From Marisa cornuarietis (taxonomy: Eukaryota > Mollusca > Gastropoda > Architaenioglossa > Ampullariidae): a DNA stretch of 64,000 nt. The translations under genes were made by a program, and so were the position numbers. Each line of letters begins with the position of its first letter. The first letter of the stretch is position 1. Where the stretch lies: positions 10,066,501 through 10,130,500 of the forward strand of contig SMMW01000554.1 of assembly GCA_004794655.1 (NCBI GenBank). Reading direction: 5' to 3'. Below are positions 10,601 to 24,600 of this stretch, one piece after another. Under the pieces are notes generated by a model. The model was not told the origin of the DNA. It saw only the letters and a program-made list of their open reading frames with translations, and made no database searches.

Positions 10601-13600
10601 TGGTCTACACACTCTGTAGGCCAGAGTATATTCCTTATGTATCCCTGGTGCGACCCTGCTGGAAATGCCCTAAGTGGTACCGCTCGGTCGCATCCCCTTG
10701 TTGGACTCCATGGTGGGTGGGGAGCATAAGGAATGAAACAAATGAAATTCATTATGGCAAAAAAAAAATCAAATCTGGGGAAACGCATACGTGAGAATGA
10801 GTCTTCGGACAGTGAGGAAGAGGTTCGAGTGAATGTAAGAGTGAATGTTGAGGGGGCCTGGCCCCGCTTTCTTCTGGTTGAGGGTACAGAGCCGGCCCAG
10901 CCGCTCTCATCCCTTTCACCATTTGCAATTTCAAAGGGCTTCAAAAATATATCAACAGATTTCTCATCCATCAAACGTTTGCGCTCTGGACAGTATCTTG
11001 TACAGTGCGCAGACCAGAAGGCAAGTGAGGCCCTGCGCCGATGGGACGGAAAACGGTTCATTGACCGTCCTATTAAAGTAACTGCACATCGATCCCTCAA
11101 CTCTTCCAAAGGGGTCATTCGTTGTCCTGACCTGGCTGGGATGTCGGAACCTGACATCAGGTCCGAACTGGCATACCAAGGGGTCACAGCAGTACAGAGG
11201 GTCACCCTAAAGAAGGATGGAAAATCTGTACCAACCAACACTCTTTTTCTCACTTTCTGCCTTCCTAAAATACCCGACACCATTGATGTTGGGTATTTGA
11301 AGGTAAAAGTCTCTCTTTTCATACCTTCTCCGTTGCGCTGCTTCAACTGCCAGCGTTATGGTCATGGGGCAAGCTTTTGCAAGTCCCAAGCCCGCTGCTT
11401 TCGTTGCGGTGGGACTGGCCATGCTGCAGCTGATTGCACTTCAAGCGCCAAATGCTGCAACTGTGATGGTGCCCACACGGCTTCTTCCAAAGACTGCCCA
11501 AAGTGGAAGGAAGAGGCAGCCATTCAGCGCGTACGCGCGGAATCTGGCGTTTCATACGCCGATGCTCGCCGTCGCGTTGTGGGTGGCCCATCTCCCACTG
11601 TAGGCTCCATTTCCTACTCTGCAGTCGTGGGAAAAAGACCATCAAACTCTATTGCTATCCAGACGGACATGACATGGGTCTCTTCTGAGGGCCCTGTCCC
11701 AGTCAGACATGTTATGCCTCCTCCTCCTCCTCCTGCATGCAGTGGTGGCACCAAGTCATCACAAACAACACAAACACATCAGACCACTCAGACCACACAA
11801 GCACAAACACCACAGGCCAAACAACCTTCACCAGTCAGACAAACTACACGCCCACAAGCACGTAACACAAAATCACCAAAAGGAAAAAACACTACACAAC
11901 AGACAGACAAGAAAAACGCACAATCAAAACCTAAATCACCTGAAAAACCCACTACACACCACAGCACATCTGGGGCCACTACAGCAGCAACAGTAGTCCC
12001 TGTTTCAAATCGTTTTGCCACTCTTGGCGAGCAGGGGATGGATATAGATGAGCGGCGTTTTGCGTCGCCTTCTCCATCCCGCCGTCCCCTGCCTTCTTCA
12101 CCTTTCCCCTCTTCTACCTCTGCTACTGTGAGGCGTTCAGCCTCTTTCCCTCACAGATAGCATGTCTACAATCCTTCAATGGAACTGTCGAGGGATCCGA
12201 GCAAACTTTGAAGAACTTCGATGCCTAGCATCTAGCTTCTCTCTTGATGTTATAGCTCTTCAGGAGACTCTTCTCCTACCTTCTACCACCTTTTCTTTTA
12301 AAGGCTTTCAGGTTTTGCGTCAGGACTCACAGACTGACGTCCCTTCAGGTGGGACTGCTCTTCTTCTCCGTTCCCACCTCTTGTTTAGCCCGATACCACT
12401 TTCCACTCCTCTTCAAGCAGTTGCTGCCCGGGTTACCTTGGGCAAAACTATCACTATCTGCAGTATCTATCTTCCTCCTTCTGCTCGGGTCTCCCGACAA
12501 GACCTTGAGGGTCTTCTGACCCAACTTCCTTCTCCCGTCCTTCTTTTAGGGGACTTTAATGGGCACCACCCCCTTTGGGGTGGAACTTCGAGTGACCCTA
12601 GGGGAGAGTTGTTGGGATCACTTTTTATGGAAAGTGATCTCTGCCTTTTGAACGATGGCTCCAACACCTTTTGCCGTCCATACTGTAGCACAGTGTCAGC
12701 AGTAGATCTATCAGTGGTCAGCCCAGCACTGTTACTAGATTTTAACTGGGCTGTACACGACGACCTGTGCGGCAGCGATCACTTTCCTATAATTTTAAAA
12801 TTTTTAAGTACTCTGGAACGGGACAAAAATTTTTCTAATGGCGGGTGGAACCTGACTAAGGCAGACTGGCCTGCTTTCCAAGCCCTCTGCTCCACCCGCC
12901 TTTCTTCTACTTTAGATATCAACTTAGAAAAGTTCAGTAATGATAAAGAGCATCCTGTTAGAATTTTTACAAATATATTAACCGAGGTTGCTTCGAAAAC
13001 AATACCGAAAAAGGGACACGGAATCAACATCTACGTGTCCCTTGGTTTACAGAGGAGTGTCGGATGGCTCAACACGACCGAAAGAAGGCTCAGCGCCTTG
13101 CCTTTCGCCATCCCACTCCAGAAAATGTGCTAAATTTTAAACGCAGCCGAGCACGAGCTCGATACATTTTTAAACAGAGTAGAAAGCTTGCGTGGCAGAG
13201 GTTTGTGTCCTCGTTATCATCCCGCACCACCTCCCAGGCAGTGTGGGCGGCCATAAGAAAGATTAAGGGAAAGTTTCAGGCGGGCTCAGTAGGCCACCTG
13301 CAGGTTGGAGACTCCATCCTCACAGAGGCACAGGATGTTGCAAACTCATTGGCATCCACCATTGCACAAAACTCTTCTTCTTCCCACTACTCTCCAGAAT
13401 TTCAGCACCTGAAGTCTGTTCAGGAATCTTCTAGCTGTGACTTCTCTTCTAACAACTCTGAACAGTACAACCTACCCTTCTCTCTTGAAGAATTGCAGCA
13501 GGCCCTCCAGAAGTGCAATGACTCTGCACCTGGCCCAGACAACATTTCATATCAGCTGCTGACTCATCTTCCACAGGTCTCTCTCCGCCTCCTCCTAGAT

Positions 13601-16600
13601 ATCTTTAACTTTATCTGGGGGTCTGGCTGTTTCCCTCCCTCGTGGAGTGAGGCAGTCGTGGTGCCCATCCCAAAACCTGGTAAGGATCCCTCTGATCCCA
13701 ACTCTTACCGTCCTATCGCCCTTACTAGTTGTCTGTGCAAAACTTTAGAACGCATGGTGAATGCCCGGCTCACGTGGCATCTTGAGTCTCATGGCCTCCT
13801 CTCCAACCTGCAGTGTGGCTTCAGAAAACACCACAGTACCACGGACCATCTGGTCCGTTTTGAAACTTTCCTTAGAGATGCATTTGTTAGCAAAGAACAT
13901 GTGTTAGGGGTCTTTTTTGATTTGGAAAAGGCGTATGACACAACCTGGAAGCAAGGTATTCTGTTGGACCTTCATGCCCTTGGCTTCCGGGGTCGTATGC
14001 CTATCTTCATTGAAAACTTTCTATCTCACCGACTTTTTCAAGTTCGTGTAGGGTCTATTCTGTCTGCTCCTCAGGAACAGGAAATGGGCGTCCCACAGGG
14101 CAGCATCCTTTCACCAACTCTCTTCAACATTAAAATAGATGCTATCCTAAAATCTGTCTCTCCAGGTTTGGAGGCCTCGTTGTATGTAGATGACTTTGCT
14201 CTCTGCATCCGAGGCCGTTTGCTGCCATGCCTCGAACGCCGGCTTCAGCTGTGCGTAAACGGTGTGCAGAAGTGGGTGACAGAAAATGGCTTCAAATTTT
14301 CTCCCACAAAGTCAGTATGCATCCACTTTTGTAAACTACGAGGCATGTTTCCAGACCCTTGTATTTCTGTCAACGGCACGGTACTCAAAGTAGTTCAGGA
14401 AGTAAAATTTCTTGGGGTCATCTTTGACCGTAAACTATCCTTTCTTCCTCATATCAGATCTCTACGCCTTTCATGTCAGAAAGCCTTGGATGTTCTTCGA
14501 GTAGTTGGCCATGTCAGCTGGGGGGCGGACCGCACGGTCCTGCTTCGCCTGTATCGTGCCCTGGTCCGCTCCAAGCTAGACTATGGATCCATCATCTATG
14601 GCTCTGCTCGAGAGTCCTATCTCAAAATTCTTGATCCTATTCACCATCAAGGGCTCCGCATCTGTTTGGGTGCCTTTCGCACCACTCCTGTACATAGTTT
14701 GTACGCAGAAGCTGGTGAGCCTCCACTGTCCCTTCGCCGTCTGAAACTCATGCTCTCCTATGTCTGTCGCTTGAAGTCTCATCCTGAAAACCCTGCTTAC
14801 CGTGCCGTCTTTGGACCACAGCGTGCTGCCCTGTATGCTATTCGTACCAAGGAACAAAAACCATTATCACTCCGTGTGGCACCTCATCTGCAAGCTGCCG
14901 GAGTAGATATCCAGCAGGTAGAGCCTCTCCCTCTACTGCCAACTCCTCCTTGGACTCTTCCTGTTCCAGAGATCCGTCTTGATCTTACAGCCTTTAAAAA
15001 GGGGGACACTAGTGACCTCATCTTTCTTCAACGCTTTCAGGAACTTCTTTCTGACTATCCTGGATTCTGCTGTATCTTTACAGATGGTTCCAAAGTTCCA
15101 AACGGTGGCCCTGTTGCTGCGGCAGCAGTTCCATCCTGCCAGCCGCAACGGGCCGCTTCAGCCCGACTTGCGGATGGCTGCTCTATCTTCACAGCGGAAC
15201 TTCATGCCATCTTGCTAGCCTTGCAGCATGTTCACCGCTCTTCGGAGCACAACTTTTTGGTCATCTCTGACTCCCTTTCTGCCCTCCAAGCTCTTCTTTC
15301 CAGTTGTTTTGACCACCCTCTCTTGGTACAAATCCACAAAATCCATGGAATACTCATTCGCCGAAACAAAGATATTGTTTTCGTTTGGGCACCTGGCCAC
15401 GCTGGTATTGCTGGCAACGTCCAAGCAGACCAGGCTGCCAGGGCCGCTTGCAAATTGTCTAGTCAGTTGAAATCGCTTGTATCATCTGACTGCAAATCTC
15501 TCTTCACGGCCTATGTTCAGTCACTGTGGCAACGCCACTGGGACACTCTGGGCCAAAACAAGCTACACGCCACCCTTCCCAATCTTTCTGACCGCCTACC
15601 TCCGTGCCGCCCTGTGCGACGGGAGGAGGTAGTCTTAACTAGACTGAGGTTAGGACACACCTATGTCACGCAATCGTATCTCTTACGAGGTGAACCACCA
15701 CCTGTTTGCCCGTGGTGTACAGAAGTTTTAAATGTTAAACATGTATTAATTACTTGCCCTGAGCTCCAGAGTACCCGTCAGCGTTTTTTCACAGCAGTTT
15801 CTGTGTCTGCTTTGTTTAGGTCCGTCCCATCGGCAGCAATTTTTGCATTTTTAAGAGGGATTGGACTCTTTCATAAAATTTAAGTTTTAAATTCCTGTTA
15901 GTTTTGGCTTATGGTTTTGGTTTGTTGACGGCCTTTTGGCCACAACAACCACTTTTATACTAGAATCACTCTTTTAAAAATTCTCTTGGTTGTGTTGTTT
16001 TTATTGGAATGGCACTGTTATATCTTTTTGAAGATCTCTGATGGAATTTTTGTCATAAATTTGTCTTTCATTGCCGTGATATAGCCTTAGTTGCTGGCAC
16101 GGCGTTAAACCCTAACAAACAAACAAACAAAACTATTTTGCCAAGGAATACTAAAAGGCCTTCAACAGGTTATTCTGGCTGACTTTTTTTTGTTTTTCCA
16201 ACTTTGTAGATAGCAAGATAGGACTTCTGCTTGTATGATTGATAACGTTCTTCACCAAAACCATCCGTAAAACAATGCCACGTTCTTCTTTTCTATGGAG
16301 CTGAGCACTTCAACAAAACATCTGAAATTCATTTGTATGACTACCTGGGACCAGGTAAACCATAGGTGACAATACGTATGCAGCTACATTGCTTACTTAC
16401 CTAACCCCAGGCCCAAGCCCAGGTGTGGTAATGTTAACTGTGGTATCGTCGCCGAGAAAGGCAGCTAGAAAGAAAAGGTACACAGGGACAGCAAATTATT
16501 TCAGAAACGTTTCGATATGAAACTAATTTAAAACTATTTTTGTTCTGCGGACTTCAGGGTTAGCAGAAAGACACTGATTCTTTCGTACTTGGACAGGACG

Positions 16601-18622
16601 AGAGTTGTACTTACACAGAAAAGACACAGCGAGATGAGCAGCATACAAGCCAGCGTGCACACCCATCTGGTAGAGAAGAATACACAAAGATGCGCTATAA
16701 AAATCTTTATTATTATTATTATTATTATTGTCAGAAAATTGTTTTTTGAAGACCAGCAAATAAAGATTGAAATATTAGGCGCATATCAAATATACAAAGA
16801 TTCAAATGCTAAACTTCAGCAATAGATCTAATAGATAAATGATTTATATATTTTAGGAAAGATGAAAAACGAAAACAAGGTATATGGTGATAGCTAGAGC
16901 AGGAAGTAAGACAGAATACAGTGTTCCCTCGCCACTTCGCGCTTCATGTTTCGCGGCTTCAGTGCTTCGCGGGTTTTCAAAAAATTATATGTAAAATATT
17001 TATCGCGGTATTTTCGCTGTTTTGTGTGTTTTTACGGTACTCCGTCTAAAGTATTTTTGCACATACATAGTACGTATTGTACAGTAATGTTTCCCAGTCG
17101 CTGATTGGCTCAGTAACCGTCGTATCTTGTTTTCTTTCGCTGTGCGCAGCTACCCCCTCTCTCAGCTCTTCCATTTCCCGTTAGCATCCGACTGTCACGT
17201 GTGCGTAGTTTTCATCTGCGGTGTTGTGTACGTTATTTGTTAAACTTTCGTTAGATACTGAATTTATTCAAGCCCTGCCATGCCACCCAATCGTTCATAA
17301 CTCGCACGAAGAGATCTGTTACGCCTATGCCTTTAGAGGAAGTAGTAGAAGTTACGTCCGGTCGAAGATACCGCACCACCTGATGAAGTGGTGCCTTTAG
17401 AAGAGCATTAATGCCCTTCTTGGCATTCATCTCATCTTCATCGCCATCGTCATCAGTACTGTTAAGCTAATTAATCATTATCATTCTAGCTGTATGGTGT
17501 ATTTTCAATGGTGACTACCATTATTAATTTTTTTAAATTACGTATCTAGATTTAAGAGATTAAAACATTTTTATGGGAAAAGTTATTGAGGGAATGAGAA
17601 AGGGTTATGTATAAGAGTGTTGGGAGGGTTTATAAAGACTTAAAATAATGTATAACTATTAAAAACAGTATAGCGTCCCTACTTCGCGGAAATTCACTTA
17701 TCGCGTGTGGGCCTGGAGCGGAACACCCGCGATAAGTGAGGAATTACTGTATGTCAGAAATAGTTGATTGTTTGATCATGTTACCTGATATACTTTAAGT
17801 CATAGAAAAACGGAAGTCGAAGATATTAAGCGCACGACGAAATATATGTAAAGGGACAAATTTAGGTCAACGACCAAGATGAAAGCATCCCGTAACTATT
17901 TTCCCGAGACAGAAATCCAATCTGTTCCAATAGATGAAAGCATATCGATGCTGAAAGAAACTAGACCACGAGTCTGATCAGTTTCTTTCTCCGAGGAAGA
18001 AAGATGGTAAAGGCTTTAGGCGTAGACAGTCCCTTTTTCGTAAAGAATTAACATTTACAAAACAGTGCCATTATGTACTTAACAGAAGTCAGTTAAAAAG
18101 ATCTGAGTAAATACTTTAGATAAAACGGTATTCGACACGGAGAAGGATTCTCACCCTCCCGCAAAACCCCCAGTAAGCTAAAGGTAGTACTTATGCAAAG
18201 ACGACAAAGAATGCAACATGATTTTGACGAGATTTATTTTTTGAAGTAGGAATTTTGAATATATATATATATATATTGTTGATATATATTGTTAACGTAG
18301 CCAGCAAAGAATGTACCTTCTGCGTAAGCTAAACAGTTTTTCAGTTAGCAAAGTAACCTTGGGCCGTTTCTACCAGTCGTTTATTGAGAGTCTTCTATCT
18401 TTTTCATTTGTATTCTGGTTCCACAGTCTGTCCGTGACAGGAATTGTCAGAACAAAATTGTCCCCTTTTAGGAATTTAGCTTCGTTTTGTGATAAAAAAA
18501 TAGGAAAGCTTCCCGCATTTTATTAATACCTGAACATGTACTAAAGGGAGAAAACAATAGGCACCTTAAATCGTTTGTGCCATCTACAGTCCACCCGCTC
18601 AATCACAGATGAATTGTCAGTG

Positions 18623-18656
<34 letters not shown>

Positions 18657-21600
18657 TCTTGTTTGTGTGCATTTTAATGGTCTAGATTTAGGATTTTTAA
18701 AAAATTGTGTCACTTGCTCATGTTCCCACTTGCTCATATGTTTTTACACTTTTTTCCACTTGCTCATTTTTTTCTTTACGTATTGTGTAACTATCCACAT
18801 ATAGTAACTGAACACCTTCTCATGTTTAAATTGCCCACTGGGGACTAATAAAGTTGGTCATTGTTATTGTCAGATACCTACCTCCCGATACTCCGAGCTG
18901 CTAGGCCAAAGAAGTTCGTGCCGACGAGGTAACCCACACTATCCGGTAGAAATACCAGCCCTGTAGTCAAACATATAATCATCGCTAGCCTCTAGTCAGG
19001 AATATATCATCCCCAATTTGTCAAACGTACATTCATCACTAGCCAAGAGGCGGGTGGTCGAAAAAAAAACCCCCGGCTCGTTCTATTCAGGGGAGTGTTG
19101 AACAAAAGTTCGTAACCTCTATGTCATTTCAACTCTAAAATGAAGTATAAACTCTTATGTTACCCAGAGAGTGAAGAACAATGAGATTTACTTGTAACTC
19201 ATTGCTCCCTTCGGAAAGATTTCGATTGGTTTGTACGAGGTTTCCCTCGGATGGGAAGCGGATGGCCGAGTGGTTAGAGCGCTGGCTTCCGAACCGAGAG
19301 CGCGCTGGTTCAATTCCCAATAAGCGCAGCAACTTCCCCCAGTCGACCCAGCTGACGGGAATGGGTACCTGACTCCATAGAGGGTTAGGGAAGGTAAGGC
19401 AGCGAGGGAGAGGAGATTGGCACCACCCTCATGTAAATGCTGGCCCCGAGAAAAGTGGGGTCTCTAACACCTCACTCCCCTACGACCTGAAAAGGTTATG
19501 GGATGACCTTTACCTTTACCTTACCCCCCCCCATGCCGGCTTGCCTGCCCTTTGATCATTACAAAAGGATGTTGACAATGGCTTGATGTACTTATATATT
19601 GGTTCTACATAAGAGTCTTGCCCGTTGATCACTGTTTGAAAACAATCTGATCTAAAAACAGAAATATAGGTGTGAAAAAAACATTTGACCTGACCTAGCT
19701 GCCACTTCTGCACATGCATCGTACTTAGAATCCACAGCGGCACTGTTGGTTCCAATACCGCCATTGACATTGTCGTCAGCATTACTGCGCCTGCGCAGAA
19801 ACGAAACCTGAAGATGTAATGCTCATTCAATAATCAATAGCTATTGTTTTTTTCATTTCAAAGTTTTTTGTGTTAGTAATAGATAGATAAAGCTCTCATC
19901 GAACTCAATTGGGTGTCAGTTCGATCTCGTCTCACTGTGCTACCGTTGTCTTCAGCATACCTGTTCGAGCTACTGACGCCTTGCCACCTAAGTCGGTCTT
20001 TGCGGTCTACTATTGAGGCCTTCCTCTCTGTACCACGCATCAGATGAGAGACATTCGATAGATGCTTCTTCCTTCTCTGGACCCACCGTTTAGAATTCTC
20101 AACCCCTGTGAATACGTTTGAAGTCCGGGTTCAGGACCCATCTCTTTAAGAAATATATTTCATAATCAAGCAAACTCCTCTGCTTTCTCCTTAGCTCTTT
20201 CTCCATGCACTGGATTCCTGTTATCACAGTGCCCTTCTTTTGCCGATGCCTTTATGGCTTACTCGGTTCGTTTGTAGTATTTTGTCCTAAGCGCACTAAG
20301 TTCGCCTCCACACGGGCCAATGCGCTCGACAGATTCAATTTTTATTCTTATAAAAAGATAACGTTTGATGCCTCAAAGTAGTTCGAGGACAATGCCTTTC
20401 CTGCACGGAAAAGAAAATGAGACGAGTTTTAAAAAGTATACTCTGAGTACCACGATGTAGGCAGCAGTCATTTGTTTTATAGGATAAGGAATCTTTCATA
20501 AACAGTTCTTACCGGAGGCCACCAGGATGTATGGGTCTTGCAAAAGGACGTACAGAGGCGTGTAAGTGCTTGCCGCCTGCCACAAAGATCAAGGCTCTGC
20601 TAAAGACCTAAAGGTCTCATTGAGGAGATGATGATGACGACGACGACGATGATGACGACGACGACGACGATGATGATGATGATGATCCCACTGATGACAA
20701 ACCCTGTTCCCAAGAAAATGCGTTTGATTGGATGAAGACACTACCCTTATTCCGTTTCTCTTTTGCAAATCGTCGAAGCAAAGACTGACTAGCAGTAAGT
20801 ACTTACACCTTCCTTTGGCTGCAAACCCAGAGTGAACCACTGAAGACCTTAAGAACAACAACAAAAAATGTGAAAATTTGCAGTTATGTTTTCTAGTGTA
20901 ACTAGCCCTGACATTAATATAGTATCTACAGTCAGTAATCAGAACAACCATCATTGATGGCACCGTGACAAGCGACCGACAGGGGGATAAAGAGGGCAGA
21001 AAAAGAAGAGGTTAAGAAGGAGTAGGTACATCAAGAAAGAAAGAAGACCATATTAGTCTGGCTAATGACAATTACAAAAGTAAAGTAACAACTAACTTTA
21101 AAAAGAATAAATACAAGACTGATAATAGCTCAGATAAAGCTAAATTTAAAACAAAAATTAGCATGAAAAATGTAACCCTCAACCAACCAAAAGCCGAGCA
21201 AACGCTTAAGGCTACATTATTAATTCCAATAAAACTTACAACTCAGAATAACAAAACCTGACATGGATTTATTCAACTGTACTTGAGTTTTACTAGCCCT
21301 AACCTTCACGAATATTGTGGATGGTTTGTGCTCAGTCAGCAACTAAGGCGCCACCACCTCGGGGGTGGACATACCACCAAAGCCAGGACCCTACCCCCGA
21401 CCATTTATTCTAAACTGGCTTTAATGTCAGGCCACCAGGCGGAGGCGAATGGTGTTTTGTGTACACTCCGTCAACAACACGCTCTAGGGCATACTATAGC
21501 GGCCACATGAACTTGTAAATTGTCACTGGCTAAGCACTCGCCTCGTGGGTAAACAAGTGTGTGTGAGAGAGAGAGAGAGAGAAGGTCGGCGTTTTGCATC

Positions 21601-24600
21601 ATAAGGAAATGTAGAAAAAAGCATCAAACAGCTATACAACACTAACTTACAAAGTAGGCATCACGATTGCAGTTTTTGTGCTCAGTGTAGGACACACAAA
21701 GGATGGCATTAAAGAGCGTGAGACAGGATCATTTCCCTGTGTGCTTACTCCTCTACCTTTTCCAAAAGTATATTATCTATTAATAGCTATATTCAAATAA
21801 AAGTACAACAAAGTGGATTGACCACTGTCTTACCTAAATCCACCAGCGTCAGAGCGCCGATGATGAGAAAAGGCACCGTTTTGCCGACAAAGGTGTACAT
21901 AAAACCCCCATATGGATAGCCCACTGCAATAATCAGAGAAACAGATCTGAGTATTGATGAATAATTCTCGGCTAGAAGAAAAAAAACCTCGTACATTCAT
22001 CTCTAAGGCCTAACACTACAGTTAGTCTCCGACAATCATCTCGATGACACACACTGTTTTACATAGAACTAATCGAGTGAAAAGGTAGTACGTTTGTAGA
22101 GTATGAGTGTGATGCAAAAGGGGATTATAACAACTCAGAACAAAGCCTGTAAACTAAATTGTAGATTATTTTCTGGTTAGAAGAAGTGATAGTGGAAGTA
22201 AAATGGCGTCTAATCAGAAGCGGTGTTGGACGTGGAGGTCAGAAGACGAGTACAGAAGGGAGGAAAAAAAAAAGGGGGTGGGGGAATGATACCCAGAATT
22301 CCGACAGCAGCTCCGCCTAAAGCTATACCCATGGCTTTGCTTCGACCTCTGTCATCCGGGTACCTCTCCGCCACAATGCTCATGCCTGCAATCAGATTTA
22401 ACGGGCTGACAGCAATTTTATAGCAGAATGTTTGAGAGAGGGATTCACTGTTATCGCAGAAGGTTGAACACATCGAAACAAATTCATCTCGGACTTCTTG
22501 ATGCAGCCATACAAAGGCATCTATGCTGACATGAGAACTGAAAGGATTTAGATAACAGTATTATGTTGTTAAAACCAACTGAAAGCATCAGAAAATACAT
22601 TTTATCGGCTCAAAGGGCCGTGAAAGATTTGAGGATACACAGACTTTCATGAGAACTTTGTTTACACAAGAGGCATTGAGATTTAAATGACTGACCAGCT
22701 GCTTTGTGAAGGAATAATATTGGTCACCAATTAAAAGGCTCATCTTTCATGAATGTTTTATATATTTAGCTGTGCTTAACGACTTTTTCCGACAAGGACT
22801 CATTAATACTTCATTACATCTCATTGATGCTAATTTTTGTTCAAAGTTTACTAATATTAGACATTTTGCTAACAGCTTGCAAAACTGAGTTGGTCACAGA
22901 GTCAGTATTACTTTACACCGTTGCCAGCTCGCATGCTTTAAATGAGTCGTTGTAAACTTTGTTTTACCACTTTTCATTAAGCCTGTGACGACACTAATTG
23001 CTTGTCGACAGGAGTGTCGATTACCACGAGAAGCTGTTACCTGCAAAAGATTGTTTCTTTTTCCCTGACAGTTTATTCACCCGACCAGAAAAGCACATAT
23101 CAGCGGTGAAGAACGTTAGACAAAACAGAAAAAAATACTTCAAAAAATTGTGTTGCGAACAAGTTAAAGTAACCTGGAGTGCCCTCGCAAAAGACACAAT
23201 ATATTTATAAGAAAGGGAGAGAAGGAATTTTTTTTCAAATGTCAAATAATATCAAAAATAAAGGTTTGAAACCCCTATAACGTAGCTAGTGGGCTACCTG
23301 GCCTTCTGTTTCAAAGGTCACAGCCCTAATTGAAGTCAGTTCGTAAGGTTTACCTACTATTTTTAAAGACAAGTAAAACATTCAACCCGGATTACGATAC
23401 GTACCCGCTACCGCGGATGCAGCTGATCCTAGGCCTTGCACACCTCGCGCTACCAAGAGCGGGATGAAGGTCTGAGAGACTGCAAACACTGTCAGAAGCA
23501 CACTTTTTTTTAAAAAGGGAGCAATATTTCTATTTACCACTGTCTTCACAAGCCAATGCTTATTGTTGTTCGCCTCAAATGTAAACGTCTGTCTGATTCA
23601 CCTTTTTAATGCCAGGATATTTGTCATATTAGACTCTTTCACGTTAATACAAGCATTAGAGACCAGACACCTACCTAGAGAGGAAATGAACATGATGAAG
23701 CAGCCCCCAAAAAGCAGGATCGGGTAGCCAAGCCTGAGTAACAAAAGGAAGTGAGAATCGTGATGAACTGACATAAACAAAGTGGAAATGACGTTCTGAT
23801 AAAGCAAAAGAAGAAGAAGAAGAAGAAAAAAGAGAAGACGCAGAAGACAAAGAAAAAGAAGGAAGAAGAAAGAAAGAAGAAGAAGAAAGAAATAAGGGGG
23901 TGGACAGGATGACTGACTTTGCTACTGAAAAGATCCTTTTAGTTACTTTCCTTTTAAGTTCCAAAAATAGACAATTGACTTTTCCCCCCATGCTCCTGAA
24001 AAGATCATCTGAGTCACTTTCCTGTCGAGTTTTAAAAATAGACGATTGATTTTTCCCCCGTCTGATCACGGCATGGTCATTTTCCTTTTAGGAATTAATT
24101 TGAGACGTGTCTGATTAAAATGTGTTATTATTCGATCACCCTGCATTTTTTCTCCACTCCCTTGCTACCAGTCATGGCCTGCTGTGGTCACGATCCTAAC
24201 ACAATCCATGACTATGTTTCATGAAACAAAAGCTGCTATAAGTAAATCTGTTACTCAAATTTCCTATATGTCATGGATGTTGCCTAAATTTATGGTTTTC
24301 ATAAGTTTCGTCGCTTGTGACATGTTGGAGTAAATCTACAGTAAAAGTAAATTACTTCCAAGGACGACTCAGCGGCATCGAAATTACAAGGAGCCACAAA
24401 TTCGCAACAGTTAGAGTTTTCTTCTCATAAAACTACGGCATGAGCAGTTTCCCTCATAATCAAAACGTATGGTGAAACCACTGATCTAAAACTAATGTAT
24501 GGACTGTGCTTGAAGCCAACAAGGGGCCATAGTAATGATACTCATAAGGCGATAATCTCAGTATTTGTAATGCCCTGCCACTATACAGTAAACTGTCAAC

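Larger units (their letters stand above)
10126..16130 (+). mobile_element. Nearly full-length non-LTR retrotransposon, I/Nimb-like group
   Basis: A ~6.0 kb LINE with a ~600-bp GC-rich 5' UTR, ORF1 (zinc-knuckle protein), ORF2 (AP-type endonuclease, reverse transcriptase, RNase H, C-terminal Cys/His motif), a ~250-bp 3' UTR and an (AAAC)n tail. Perfect 12-bp target-site duplications flank it. The RNase H domain and three-knuckle ORF1 fit the I superfamily (I, ingi, Nimb); the exact clade is an inference. The only visible defect is one frame change in ORF2 at 13008-13015. It lies antisense inside intron 12 of the SLC18-like gene, so it is spliced out of that transcript. Confidence 0.93.

Noticed and set aside
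10477..11346. 289-codon minus-strand frame
   Set aside because: It is a shadow of LINE ORF1 and its leader, which is supported on the + strand by zinc-knuckle motifs.
19258..19330. tRNA gene
   Set aside because: The A and B boxes are present, but the sequence runs into a repeated body with a second copy elsewhere, so it is a SINE head.
21640..21685. Alternative SLC18-like exon near 21640-21720 (gtaagt donor on the minus strand)
   Set aside because: The frame in the required phase has a stop, and the exon at 20807-20847 fills the gap with matching phase and family sequence.
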